Of a DNA stretch of 64,000 nucleotides, positions 19,597-27,648 are shown in pieces (the first letter of the stretch is position 1; each line of letters begins with the position of its first letter). This DNA is from Sporosarcina sp. FSL K6-1522. GTDB taxonomy: Bacteria; Bacillota; Bacilli; Bacillales_A; Planococcaceae. The notes below the pieces were generated by a model, which had not been told where the DNA came from, did no database searches, and saw only the letters and a list, made by a program, of their open reading frames with translations. A program made the position numbers and the translations under genes. The stretch lies in assembly GCF_038622445.1 (NCBI RefSeq), contig NZ_CP152019.1:2764501-2828500 (forward strand), in the 5' to 3' direction.

Positions 19597-20730
19597 ATGA
19601 ATAAACAACGGCTACTAGATGAGTTTATGGAACTTGTCCAAATTGACTCAGAAACAAAAGACGAACGCTATATTGCTGATATTTTGACAGCGAAAATGAC
19701 AGCGCTTGGATTCGATGTGGAGGAAGACGATTCGGACGATCGCAGTGGCCATGGTGCGGGAAATCTCATCGCGACACTACAAGCAACTGCAACAGGAATT
19801 GATCCAATCTATTTCACTTGTCATATGGATACGGTTGTTCCGGGCAAGGGCATTAAGCCAGAGCTACATGATGATGGCTATATCTATTCGGATGGAACAA
19901 CAATCCTTGGTGCTGATGATAAAGCGGGTATTGCTGCGTTATTTGAAATGGCACGCACATTGAAAGAAAGCGGGCAGCCGCATGGTGAGATTCAATTCAT
20001 CATTACAGCGGGTGAAGAAAGTGGACTTGCAGGTGCGAAAGAGATGGATGCATCATTAATTACGGCGAAGTACGGCTATGCAGTAGACAGTGATGGGAAA
20101 GTTGGCGGTATCGTGACTGCTGCCCCTCATCAAGCTAAATTGCGGACGACGATTCATGGTAAAACAGCGCATGCGGGCGTCGCGCCTGAAAAAGGTGTTT
20201 CCGCTATTAATATAGCAGCAAAATCGATTTCTGCTATGTCACTTGGACGAATTGACTCAGAAACGACAGCGAATATTGGGCGCTTTGAAGGTGGACAAGC
20301 AACGAATATCGTTTGTGATGAAGTCCATATTTTAGCTGAAGCACGTTCGATTGATCCTGATAAGCTACAAGAACAAATCGACCATATGGTACGGACATAT
20401 GAGCGTACTGCTGAACTAATGGGTGGCAAAGCGAAAACGGATGTTCAAATTATGTATCCGGGCTTTCGTTTTGCTGAGGACGCGGAAGTCGTTCAAACAG
20501 CAATTCAGGCTATTCGCAATATTGGACGGACACCAGAGCTGATGACAAGTGGCGGCGGAAGTGATGGCAACATCTTTAACGGTGCTGGTATCCCAACGGT
20601 GACATTGTCTGTCGGCTACGAAGAAATTCATACGAAAAATGAACGAATGCCTGTTGAAGAGTTAAACAAGCTTGCTGAATTATTGCTTGAAATTGTCCGT
20701 GTAACAGCTTCTGTTCGCAAGGAGGACTAA
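19597..20730 (+). CDS. M20 family peptidase, PepT-like (YqjE type)
   Basis: This 377-residue dinuclear zinc exopeptidase shows the M20 metal and catalytic motifs in order: CHMDTVVPGKG (His and Asp), GADDKAG (bridging Asp), TAGEESGLAGAK (catalytic and metal Glu), AVDSDG (Asp) and a late His in EIHTKNERM. An inserted dimerisation domain with GKTAHAGVAPEKG is present. It probably cleaves di- or tripeptides in the cytosol. It follows mmdA by 14 nt with AAGGAG upstream, and its end contains the GGAGG site for the cheW-like gene. Confidence 0.88.
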   Translation: MNKQRLLDEFMELVQIDSETKDERYIADILTAKMTALGFDVEEDDSDDRSGHGAGNLIATLQATATGIDPIYFTCHMDTVVPGKGIKPELHDDGYIYSDGTTILGADDKAGIAALFEMARTLKESGQPHGEIQFIITAGEESGLAGAKEMDASLITAKYGYAVDSDGKVGGIVTAAPHQAKLRTTIHGKTAHAGVAPEKGVSAINIAAKSISAMSLGRIDSETTANIGRFEGGQATNIVCDEVHILAEARSIDPDKLQEQIDHMVRTYERTAELMGGKAKTDVQIMYPGFRFAEDAEVVQTAIQAIRNIGRTPELMTSGGGSDGNIFNGAGIPTVTLSVGYEEIHTKNERMPVEELNKLAELLLEIVRVTASVRKED

Positions 20731-20733
20731 TTT

Positions 20734-21210
20734 ATGAGTGATTTGAAAGCGGTCGTAGTCCAGTGTGGTAACGAGGATTATGCGATTCCTGTGGAAGCAG
20801 TTGTGTCCATTGAGCGCTTGGAGCAAGTCAATCCAATTCCTCATTTGCCGGATTATATGCTCGGATTAATGCGCATCCGCGGAGAACTCGTTCCAATTTT
20901 GGATTTTGAACAGATTTTATATGGAAGAAGTGCGAAAGGGTACGAGGATGCACGTGTGGTTGTTGTACAGACGGAAAGCTTATTCATCGGATTGCTCGTT
21001 CTTGATGCAAAAGAAATTCTCGATATTCCAGAAAGTATGATGACATCTGCTGGACTGATGGCGTATTCAAGAACGCCATATTTTACGACGGTTGCCAATT
21101 TGGAAGATCGGATGATTACGGTTGTGGATCCTGAGATTTTATCGAAAACATTGGCTGGTATGGATGCGATTGGAGAATTTGTCGCGGCACAACTGGCACA
21201 AGAACAATAA
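20734..21210 (+). CDS. CheW-like chemotaxis coupling protein
   Basis: The 158-residue protein is a single CheW domain. It has the opening FxxGNEDYAIPVEAVVSIERLE, the IPHLPDYMLGLMRIRGELVPILDF core that binds receptor tips and CheA, and a closing IxxVDPEIL. CheW links chemoreceptors with the CheA kinase. It lies 3 nt after the M20 peptidase gene, with its ribosome binding site inside that gene, so it is co-transcribed with methylmalonyl-CoA genes rather than with che genes. A terminator follows. It could be an auxiliary CheW paralog. Confidence 0.88.
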   Translation: MSDLKAVVVQCGNEDYAIPVEAVVSIERLEQVNPIPHLPDYMLGLMRIRGELVPILDFEQILYGRSAKGYEDARVVVVQTESLFIGLLVLDAKEILDIPESMMTSAGLMAYSRTPYFTTVANLEDRMITVVDPEILSKTLAGMDAIGEFVAAQLAQEQ

Positions 21211-21250
21211 TGCGAAAACCGGGCAGTGTTATCTGTCCGGTTTTTGCATT
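21209..21250 (+). terminator. Terminator of the mce-mmdA-M20 peptidase-cheW operon
   Basis: AAAACCGG and CCGGTTTTT with inner CAG/CTG pairing form a stable stem, ending in TTTTT. The outer bases AATGC/GCATT also pair. Confidence 0.8.
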
Positions 21251-21292
21251 ATACTTATCAAAAGAGGAGAATCTTTGAGGGAGGGACAGGTC

Positions 21293-22477
21293 ATGGCGAT
21301 AAAGGGGAAATCGCAGGCGAAAGTGATTTTGCATCTTGATATGAACAGTTTTTTTGCCTCGGTCGAACAGGCGCATGACCCTTCTTTAAAGGGAATTCCG
21401 ATGGCGGTTGCGGGCAACCCTAAAGAGAGGCGAGGCATTCTAGTTACTTGTTCGTATGAAGCACGAGCGTATGGTGTTTACACAACGATGACAGTTGGTG
21501 AGGCAAAGCGGCTTTGTCCAGAACTTGTCGTTGTCCCGCCCGATTTTGAAAAATACCATTTGGCCTCTGTGGCGGTATTTGATTTGTTGCGTTCGTATAC
21601 GGACCTTGTGGAGCCTGTGTCGATTGATGAAGCGTATATCGATATTACGGCTATTGGTGGCTTAACAAATGCAGTGAACATCGCAACGGATATGCAACAG
21701 CGAATTTTGCGGGAACTCGATTTGCCTTGTTCCATCGGTATTGCACCGAATAAGTTTCTAGCGAAAACAGCATCTGATATGAAAAAGCCAATGGGCATCA
21801 CCATTTTAAGGAAGCGTGAAATTGAATCGATTTTATGGCCGTTGCCGGTTATTGAGATGCATGGTATTGGAAAAAGTACGGAGAAAAAGATGCATACGCT
21901 TGGTATTTATACAATTGGTGATCTGGCAGTAGTGGAAGAAGCAGTTATCAAATCACTACTTGGCAAAAATGGTTTGAGGCTACAGCAACGAGCGAATGGG
22001 GTCGATTATCGTCCCGTAGATCCTGAGGCAGCAGAAGAACGAAAAAGTGTTGGTAGTTCAACGACGTTGCCTGTAGATGAAACCGATCTTGCAGCTTGTT
22101 TAAACATATTTAATAAGCTTGCATCAAATGTCGCAAAGCGGCTTGAGAAAAGGCAGTTAGCAGGAACGGTTGTCACGATTCAAATTCGCACGTCCGATTG
22201 GCGCAATCAGACACGTAGTCGCTCTGTAGTCAACCCACTTTATAAGGAGCAGGCGATTCACAAAGAAGCCGTGAGTTTGTTCAAAAAGCATTGGGATGGA
22301 GAACCTATTCGCCTGTTGGGTATTACGGTATCAAATGTCATTCCGATGAATGAATTGCACGAACAGCTGTCATTTTATAATTTTGAAAAACATGCTAAGG
22401 AAGAGACGATGGACAGTCTCCTTGCACAGTTGGAGCAAAAATTTGGGCCTGGTTCAGTGAAACGAGGCAATAAGTGA
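21293..22477 (+). CDS. dinB: DNA polymerase IV (Y family)
   Basis: This translesion polymerase has 394 residues from the ATG at 21293. The palm motifs HLDMNSFFASVE (first catalytic Asp, steric-gate Phe) and SIDEAYIDIT (catalytic Asp and Glu) are intact, as is SIGIAPNKFLAK. An HhH-containing thumb (MHGIGKSTEKKM) and a little-finger domain follow. The beta-clamp motif is not obvious at the C-terminus. A TTG at 21275 in the same frame is an alternative start. It corresponds in position and family to YqjH (PolY1) of B. subtilis. Confidence 0.93.
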   Translation: MAIKGKSQAKVILHLDMNSFFASVEQAHDPSLKGIPMAVAGNPKERRGILVTCSYEARAYGVYTTMTVGEAKRLCPELVVVPPDFEKYHLASVAVFDLLRSYTDLVEPVSIDEAYIDITAIGGLTNAVNIATDMQQRILRELDLPCSIGIAPNKFLAKTASDMKKPMGITILRKREIESILWPLPVIEMHGIGKSTEKKMHTLGIYTIGDLAVVEEAVIKSLLGKNGLRLQQRANGVDYRPVDPEAAEERKSVGSSTTLPVDETDLAACLNIFNKLASNVAKRLEKRQLAGTVVTIQIRTSDWRNQTRSRSVVNPLYKEQAIHKEAVSLFKKHWDGEPIRLLGITVSNVIPMNELHEQLSFYNFEKHAKEETMDSLLAQLEQKFGPGSVKRGNK

Positions 22478-22493
22478 AAGGAGGAATGTGAGG

Positions 22494-23432
22494 ATGGAAC
22501 TTCAATTTTTAGGGACGGGCGCAGGAATGCCGTCCAAAATGCGCAATACGTCGGCAGTCGCTTTAAATTTATCGGCTGAGGGGCAAGGGATTTGGCTATT
22601 TGATTGTGGAGAAGCAACGCAGCATCAGATTTTACATACTTCGCTGAAACCGAGGAAGATTGGAAAGGTGTTTATTACCCATTTGCATGGTGATCATATA
22701 TTCGGCTTGCCAGGGTTAATCGGTTCAAGGTCATTTTTAGGTGGTCATGAACGACTGGATATATATGGGCCTCCTGGCTTGAATGAGTGGTTGGAAACAA
22801 CACTTCGCATTACGCAAACTCATTTGAATTATGAGCTTTGTGTGCATGAAATTGAAGAGGGAATAGTCGTTGAAAACGAAGCGTTCGTCGTGACGGCTAA
22901 AAGTTTACAGCATGTGATCCCGTGCTTGGGTTACCGAGTGGAGCAAAAACCACTACGAGGGAAATTGCTTATTGAGAAAGCGAGAGCAGCAGGTGTGCCG
23001 AATGGTCCACTTTTGAAACAGTTAAAGGATGGGGAAGATGTAACATTGGCAGATGGACGAATTGTCGAAAGTCGTGATGTCACGGGAGAACCACAGGCAG
23101 GGGTTACTGTTGCTATTCTTGGAGATACAAGTTATTGTGCCGCCGCGGTTGAATTAGCGCAAGGCGCAGATATTCTTGTGCATGAAGCTACATTTGATAT
23201 GAGCACGGGTGATCTTGCGCAAGAATACGGTCATTCAACAATAGGTGATGCAGCACAGACTGCGAAAGAAGCAAATGTGACGGCGCTCATTGCCAATCAT
23301 ATTAGCGCACGTTTTATGCCGAGTGATGTAGCGAAGTTGAAAGAGCAAGGAGAAGTGATTTTTCCTAATCTGCATATTGCAGAAGATTTTGCACGATTTG
23401 AATGGAAAGATGGGGACGTTAGCCGAGAGTAG
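22494..23432 (+). CDS. rnz: Ribonuclease Z (tRNA 3' endonuclease)
   Basis: This metallo-beta-lactamase-fold nuclease removes the 3' trailer of tRNA precursors lacking encoded CCA. The 312-residue protein has FLGTGAGMPS at the N-terminus, the zinc motif HLHGDHIFGLPG near residues 61-72, a long flexible-arm region, GDTSYC (metal Asp) and the late HISARF motif. ATG 22494 is chosen because AAAGGAGG lies 9 nt upstream, whereas GTG 22488 is too close. Start and dinB stop are separated by 16 nt. Confidence 0.94.
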   Translation: MELQFLGTGAGMPSKMRNTSAVALNLSAEGQGIWLFDCGEATQHQILHTSLKPRKIGKVFITHLHGDHIFGLPGLIGSRSFLGGHERLDIYGPPGLNEWLETTLRITQTHLNYELCVHEIEEGIVVENEAFVVTAKSLQHVIPCLGYRVEQKPLRGKLLIEKARAAGVPNGPLLKQLKDGEDVTLADGRIVESRDVTGEPQAGVTVAILGDTSYCAAAVELAQGADILVHEATFDMSTGDLAQEYGHSTIGDAAQTAKEANVTALIANHISARFMPSDVAKLKEQGEVIFPNLHIAEDFARFEWKDGDVSRE

Positions 23433-23461
23433 ATAGTGGCGTGCCAGTCAAAACGATAGAA

Positions 23462-23499
23462 AAACCCCGCTTCCTCGATATAGGAAGCGGGGTTTGGTT
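23462..23499. terminator. Bidirectional terminator between rnz and the ybaK-like gene
   Basis: AAACCCCGCTTCCT and AGGAAGCGGGGTTT form a perfect 14-bp stem with a 6-nt loop, with A and T tracts on either side. Confidence 0.93.
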
Positions 23500-23513
23500 T
23501 GTACGTTGAACAA

Positions 23514-23990
23514 TCATTTCACTGCGACAACTTGTCCTTTGGTCATACTTTCCAATTCGTGAGGCGTTAATTGGAATACTGCTTTTGGGTGACCAGCAGC
23601 TGCCCAAATGGTATCGTATTGAAACAAATCTTCATCAATTAATGTATGGACAGGTTCTTTATGTCCAAGTGGAGGAACGCCGCCGATAACAAAGCCGGTC
23701 TTTTCGCGAACAAAGTCGGCATCCGCTTTGCCTAATTTATCTTCGAGTGTTCGGGCAATTAACTTCTCGTTAATGCGATTGATCCCACTCGCGACAACTA
23801 ACAGTGGCTCATTCGTACTTTTTAATCGGAAAATAATCGATTTTGCGATTTGTGCTACTTCACAACCTAAAGCATCTGCCGCTTCCTGCGCTGTACGGGC
23901 GCTATCTGTCAATTGGACGATTTCATTTGGGTGTCCTAGTGTCTGTAGTTTGTCCTGTACTTGTTGGATACTGTCGGTTAACTTTTGCAT
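23514..23990 (-). CDS. YbaK/EbsC family aminoacyl-tRNA deacylase-like protein
   Basis: The 158-residue protein has the YbaK/ProX editing-domain signatures: a central AKSIIFR segment with the conserved Lys, VASGINRINEKL, and GFVIGGVPPLGHKEP, the loop that lines the deacylation pocket. Related proteins hydrolyse misacylated Cys-tRNAPro or Ala-tRNAPro. The ATG with cat at 23988-23990 is preferred, with GAAAGG about 10 nt upstream; starts at 23999 and 24047 are in frame but less well placed. Substrate specificity is not determinable from sequence. Confidence 0.85.
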   Translation of the reverse strand: MQKLTDSIQQVQDKLQTLGHPNEIVQLTDSARTAQEAADALGCEVAQIAKSIIFRLKSTNEPLLVVASGINRINEKLIARTLEDKLGKADADFVREKTGFVIGGVPPLGHKEPVHTLIDEDLFQYDTIWAAAGHPKAVFQLTPHELESMTKGQVVAVK

Positions 23991-24082
23991 AGATTCCATT
24001 CCTTTCGAAACTTTCTTGGTACTTAGAATAAATTGATTTCTACCCATTGTACATTATTCGACAAGGAGATTACTATTTCCTT

Positions 24083-25102
24083 TTAAAACATCCACCCACG
24101 CGCATATTGCTGAGGTGCTGGAATTTCTACTCTCAGCTCTTTGGCTGCTGTGTAGGCCCAATACGGATCACGCAATAGTTCGCGTGCCAGTAAGACCATA
24201 TCTGCACGTCCGTTTTTCAAAATCTCCTCGGCTTGGATTCCGGTCGTAATCAAACCGACTGCACCTGTTGCGATGTCTGCACCTGCTTTAATGGTTTCCG
24301 AAAATGGCACTTGATAGCCAGGGAAAACGTCGATTTTGGCAGGGACAACTGCTCCCGAACTAACATCGATAAGATCGACACTTTGCTCTTTCATCCACTG
24401 CGCCATTTCAATATAGCTTTCAGCGGTCATGCCGCCATCCGTATAATCATACGCGGAAATTCGTACGAAAAGAGGACCTTGCCATACTGTACGGACTTCA
24501 TCGATGATCTCACGTAGCAAGTGATAACGGTTTTCAGCGGATCCACCATATGCATCCGTTCGTTGATTCGTTAACGGTGAGAGAAACTCATTGATGAGGT
24601 AACCATGTGCACCATGTAATTCAATGACATCGAATCCAGCTTGTTTCGCACGGATTGCCCCTTGTTTGAATGCTTGGATGGTTTCTTGGATATCTCCCAC
24701 TGTCATTTCAACAGGTGTTTTATGGTGATCGTCGAATGCAATTGCGGAAGGTGCAGAAATGTCTCCATCTACAGTTGCTTTTCTTCCAGCATGCGCGAGC
24801 TGAATGCCTGTTTTTGCGCCATGCTGTTTCATCAAACGGACGGTCTCTGCCAATCCTTCAATATGCTCATCACTCCAAATGCCAAGATCTTGCGCAGAAA
24901 TGCGTCCTTGCGGCTGGACAGCTGTTGCTTCGACAATGATTAGCCCAACTTGACCGACTGCACGTGTTGCGTAATGAATTTTATGCCAATCCTCAACCAT
25001 CCCGTTTTCATTATGACTTGAATACATACACATTGGTGACATAACAATACGGTTTTTGAATTCAACTTCTCTGATTGTAAATGGTTCAAATAATTTTGCC
25101 AT
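24083..25102 (-). CDS. namA: NADPH dehydrogenase, Old Yellow Enzyme family (YqjM)
   Basis: This FMN ene-reductase reduces alpha,beta-unsaturated carbonyls and is linked to oxidative-stress defence. The 339-residue length equals YqjM. The MSPMCMYSS segment carries the redox-modulating Cys, the substrate pair His-x-x-His is in [17 protein letters not shown], and the [13 protein letters not shown] and phosphate-binding GLITTG blocks follow. AGGGAGG precedes the ATG (cat at 25100-25102) by 8 nt. It is the B. subtilis neighbour of rnz and proI, so synteny is conserved. Confidence 0.94.
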   Translation of the reverse strand: MAKLFEPFTIREVEFKNRIVMSPMCMYSSHNENGMVEDWHKIHYATRAVGQVGLIIVEATAVQPQGRISAQDLGIWSDEHIEGLAETVRLMKQHGAKTGIQLAHAGRKATVDGDISAPSAIAFDDHHKTPVEMTVGDIQETIQAFKQGAIRAKQAGFDVIELHGAHGYLINEFLSPLTNQRTDAYGGSAENRYHLLREIIDEVRTVWQGPLFVRISAYDYTDGGMTAESYIEMAQWMKEQSVDLIDVSSGAVVPAKIDVFPGYQVPFSETIKAGADIATGAVGLITTGIQAEEILKNGRADMVLLARELLRDPYWAYTAAKELRVEIPAPQQYARGWMF

Positions 25103-25205
25103 GTTTTCAACCTCCCTAGTACTTACCAACATTAGTATAGCAAAGGGGGAAGATTCACACGGCAAATTTGGCTTATCCTTCGTTAAACATCGTCCAAAAT
25201 ACGGC

Positions 25206-25233
25206 TTGCAATTTCACCTAAATACTGTATGAT
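25206..25233 (+). promoter_or_regulatory. Sigma-A promoter of the EamA transporter gene
   Basis: TTGCAA (25206-25211) and TATGAT (25228-25233) are spaced by 16 bp, 41 nt upstream of the start. A perfect CTAAC-A-GTTAG palindrome (25247-25257) follows just downstream of the expected transcript start and may be an operator. Confidence 0.55.
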
Positions 25234-25273
25234 AATTCAAAATCAACTAACAGTTAGTGGAGAGGGAGAGGAT

Positions 25274-26221
25274 ATGATGGAGGTTGCGACGGTGTCAGAA
25301 AAAAGTGTATCGAAAACAATGTTAATAGGAGCAAGCTTTTTATTACTCTCTGCTTTATTAATGTCTGTTAGCCAAGTCTATTATGCTAATCAAGTTCAAG
25401 GTGTGCATCCATTTTTATTTACAGGGATTAGCTTTTTTATCACGGCGGTACTGTTCAACATGATTGCATATAGACAGCGGGGAACGATGACGGCTACCGC
25501 TAATACAAGGTCATCTATGGCGGATGTAGTGAAATTGAATGCCAGTTCGATTTTAGCGTTTATGGGCTTTTATTATGCGCTGAAATTTATTGAACCTGCC
25601 ATTGTCAGTTCACTTGAGATGGGGGTTGGTCCGTTCTTTGCGATTGTTGTTACGGCAATGGTTGCGAAGGAAAAGATTCGTGCAACACGGGCGCAGTGGC
25701 TGATTACAGCGGGGACGTTTGCCGCAAGTGTTTTGTTAATGGTGACAGCGTTAGCTGGATTGTCTGGTGTACAGGTGACAAATACGACGGATTTTGTTTA
25801 CGGTCTCGTTGCATCGGTATTATGTGGATTAGGTGCAGTGTTGTGCACGATTTATTCCAAAAAATTAAGCGTTGCTGGCTGGACGAGTTCATCCATATTA
25901 GCACATCGTTTTTACGGTATTATTATTCTATCATTTTTAATGACGTACAAAATTTTTCCAACCTATTTGATGGCGAATCTAGATTGGATCCTACTTATCA
26001 CGATTTTTGGTGTAACGATTCCCATGTTTTTACTACAAAAGGGGATTCAATATTGTGATCCATTTGTCGTGATGATGTCTATTTGTTTTATTCCTGTATT
26101 CACATTCATTTTTCAGTTGTTTGATCCCCGGATTGCTTGGTCCACACCGACATTGGTAGGTATTTTGATGCTATTTATCGTAGGGGTGGCAAGTCTTTTT
26201 ACAACTAATGAAGCACAGTAA
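25274..26221 (+). CDS. EamA/DMT superfamily multidrug or metabolite transporter
   Basis: The 315-residue membrane protein has about ten hydrophobic segments arranged as two EamA halves, first from MLIGASFLLLSALL to about residue 140, second from LVASVLCGLGAVLC onward. Substrate cannot be predicted from sequence; homologs export metabolites or drugs. The double ATG at 25274 follows GGGAGAGG. It is transcribed alone, divergent from namA, with its own promoter and a terminator downstream. Confidence 0.85.
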   Translation: MMEVATVSEKSVSKTMLIGASFLLLSALLMSVSQVYYANQVQGVHPFLFTGISFFITAVLFNMIAYRQRGTMTATANTRSSMADVVKLNASSILAFMGFYYALKFIEPAIVSSLEMGVGPFFAIVVTAMVAKEKIRATRAQWLITAGTFAASVLLMVTALAGLSGVQVTNTTDFVYGLVASVLCGLGAVLCTIYSKKLSVAGWTSSSILAHRFYGIIILSFLMTYKIFPTYLMANLDWILLITIFGVTIPMFLLQKGIQYCDPFVVMMSICFIPVFTFIFQLFDPRIAWSTPTLVGILMLFIVGVASLFTTNEAQ

Positions 26222-26231
26222 TAGTTGAAAG

Positions 26232-26263
26232 AAAACGGTAGGGCAATTACCTGCCGTTTTTTC
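26232..26263 (+). terminator. Terminator after the EamA transporter
   Basis: AAAACGGTAGG and CCTGCCGTTTT pair (one T-G wobble) around a 7-nt loop and end in TTTTTT. It separates this gene from the convergent proC. Confidence 0.88.
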
Positions 26264-26300
26264 TATTTAGATACTAGGAAAAACGGCAGGAATTTGTCAT

Positions 26301-27110
26301 TTATGACTGTGCCCCAAGTTCTCGTGAACGCGCTGTCGCCTTTTCAATACATTCCCCAATCGCTTCTTTAAAGAAGCGATCCTCCAATGCCTGCAAGCCT
26401 GCGGCAGTTGTTCCATTTGGGCTTGTGACATTTTCTCGAAGGAGTGCGGGTTCTGTGCCTGTACTTTTCATCATTGCTGCTGCACCTTCAAGTGTTTGGA
26501 TAATGAGTGAACGTGCAACATCTTTCGATAGTCCTTTATGAATGGCAGCTTCCTCGAGCGCTTCCGCTAAATAATAGATATAAGCAGGACCGCTACCTGA
26601 TAAGGCGGTGACTGCATGGAGTTCATCTTCTTCGACTTCTTTCACGAGGCCAACAGCTTCAAGTAATGCGAGTACATGCTTGCGCATCGAATCGTCGACG
26701 GCGGTATTCATGGCAACACCCGTTGCTGATTTGCCGATTGTGGCGGATGTGTTTGGCATCGAACGAGCAATTGGTCGTGTGCCTAGTCCGCTTTCAAGTG
26801 TGTGAATGGAAACACCTGCAATGACTGACAGAATAGCCGCTTGATTAGTTATCAGAGGACGAATATCTCCCATTGCTTGTTGGATGTCTTTCGGTTTTGT
26901 GGCAAGTACAATTAAATCAGCTTTTTTCAAAGCCTCTTTCTCCTTGCATACGATGGACACACCATATTGATTTTGTAATGAAATCAGCCTTTCATCATCT
27001 GATTTGTTCATGACATAAACGTTTTGTGGTTCAATAGCTCCCTGATTGATAATACCTGCAATGACAGCTTCGGCCATTGAGCCAGCGCCAATAAATACAA
27101 TTGTTTTCAT
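26301..27110 (-). CDS. proC: Pyrroline-5-carboxylate reductase
   Basis: The enzyme makes the last step of proline synthesis, reducing pyrroline-5-carboxylate with NADPH. The 269 residues start with FIGAGSMAEAVIAG (dinucleotide-binding loop), contain the family signature LSGSGPAYIYYLAEAL, and end with TSPNGTTAAGL, where the more usual reading is SPGGTT. AAGGGG lies 8 nt upstream of the ATG (cat 27108-27110). The transcript begins with a proline-specific T-box, so expression should rise when tRNAPro is uncharged, as for proI of B. subtilis. Confidence 0.93.
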   Translation of the reverse strand: MKTIVFIGAGSMAEAVIAGIINQGAIEPQNVYVMNKSDDERLISLQNQYGVSIVCKEKEALKKADLIVLATKPKDIQQAMGDIRPLITNQAAILSVIAGVSIHTLESGLGTRPIARSMPNTSATIGKSATGVAMNTAVDDSMRKHVLALLEAVGLVKEVEEDELHAVTALSGSGPAYIYYLAEALEEAAIHKGLSKDVARSLIIQTLEGAAAMMKSTGTEPALLRENVTSPNGTTAAGLQALEDRFFKEAIGECIEKATARSRELGAQS

Positions 27111-27154
27111 GTGAATAGCCCCTTTCATTTCCGATATTCAAATTCCATCAAATC

Positions 27155-27335
27155 AATTTCGCCTTGGCGTAATTGCGTCCGGATTTTGAATCGGGCTTGA
27201 CCGATTAATTCCTTTCAAAATCCGTGACATCCGCCGGAGGCTTTTATCTTTGTTCAGCGGGAGTTTGAATACCCACTGAACAGGGAGCAAAATCACGTTC
27301 ATCTCGCCACCTATAGAGGTAGGAGTCTTCTGCTG
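27155..27335 (-). other. Structured spacer between the T-box terminator and proC, candidate intergenic repeat
   Basis: This non-coding stretch is unusually rich in local inverted repeats. CGGATTTTGAA (27180-27190) pairs with TTCAAAATCCG (27214-27224) around a nested TCGG/CCGA hairpin (27191-27204). GTTCAG (27252-27257) pairs with CTGAAC (27276-27281). ACCTCTATAGGT-type pairing is seen near 27310-27321. It has the look of a dispersed intergenic element of this lineage, but no second copy is in this window, so that is inference. Confidence 0.4.
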
Positions 27336-27344
27336 AATAAAGAT

Positions 27345-27599
27345 AAAAAAAACATGCGCTTCCGTCCCTATACATAAGGACGAAAACGCATGTTTCCGCG
27401 GTACCACCTACATTTACCGGTATGATCCGGTACATCTTGTTCTTTCTTAACGCGAAAGGCACGTCTGTGTTTCCACAGGAGCTCGGAAGGAGGTTCGTTG
27501 CGGGAGGGGGATATGTGGCTTTCAGTCGGTGACCACACTTCCTGTTATCCATTTCCGCAACTACTGATCTTCGTCAACGCTTTACAAGTTCATGAATTA
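27345..27599 (-). ncRNA. T-box riboswitch, proline-specific, upstream of proC
   Basis: Read on the minus strand, the leader has a Stem I region with the AGTA element, an apical GTGG/CCAC hairpin, then GCAACGAACCTCCTTCCGAGC-like sequence. The core T-box AGGTGGTACCGCG is at 27397-27409. A long terminator hairpin (ACATGCG...CGCATGT plus eight T) ends near 27345. Aligning the specifier loop by position with the glyQS leader (three bases, one base, five bases, then GAGC) puts CCU, a proline codon, at 27491-27493. That agrees with proC downstream. Confidence 0.9.
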
Positions 27600-27605
27600 G
27601 ACCGA

Positions 27606-27633
27606 TTATTACATGTCGTCTGAAGAAAGTCAA
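27606..27633 (-). promoter_or_regulatory. Sigma-A promoter of the T-box/proC transcript
   Basis: On the minus strand TTGACT (27628-27633) and TAATAA (27606-27611) are 16 bp apart, and the T-box leader begins about 10 nt downstream. The -35 box is one base from consensus. Confidence 0.7.
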
Positions 27634-27648
27634 CTTTCGAACTGTTGA

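Noticed and set aside
25247..25257. CTAACAGTTAG palindrome as a separate operator feature
   Set aside because: It is short and of unknown owner, so it is only mentioned with the adjacent promoter.
27244..27552. 102-codon frame on the minus strand within the T-box leader
   Set aside because: It covers the T-box core and terminator hairpin, which explain the sequence as RNA structure.
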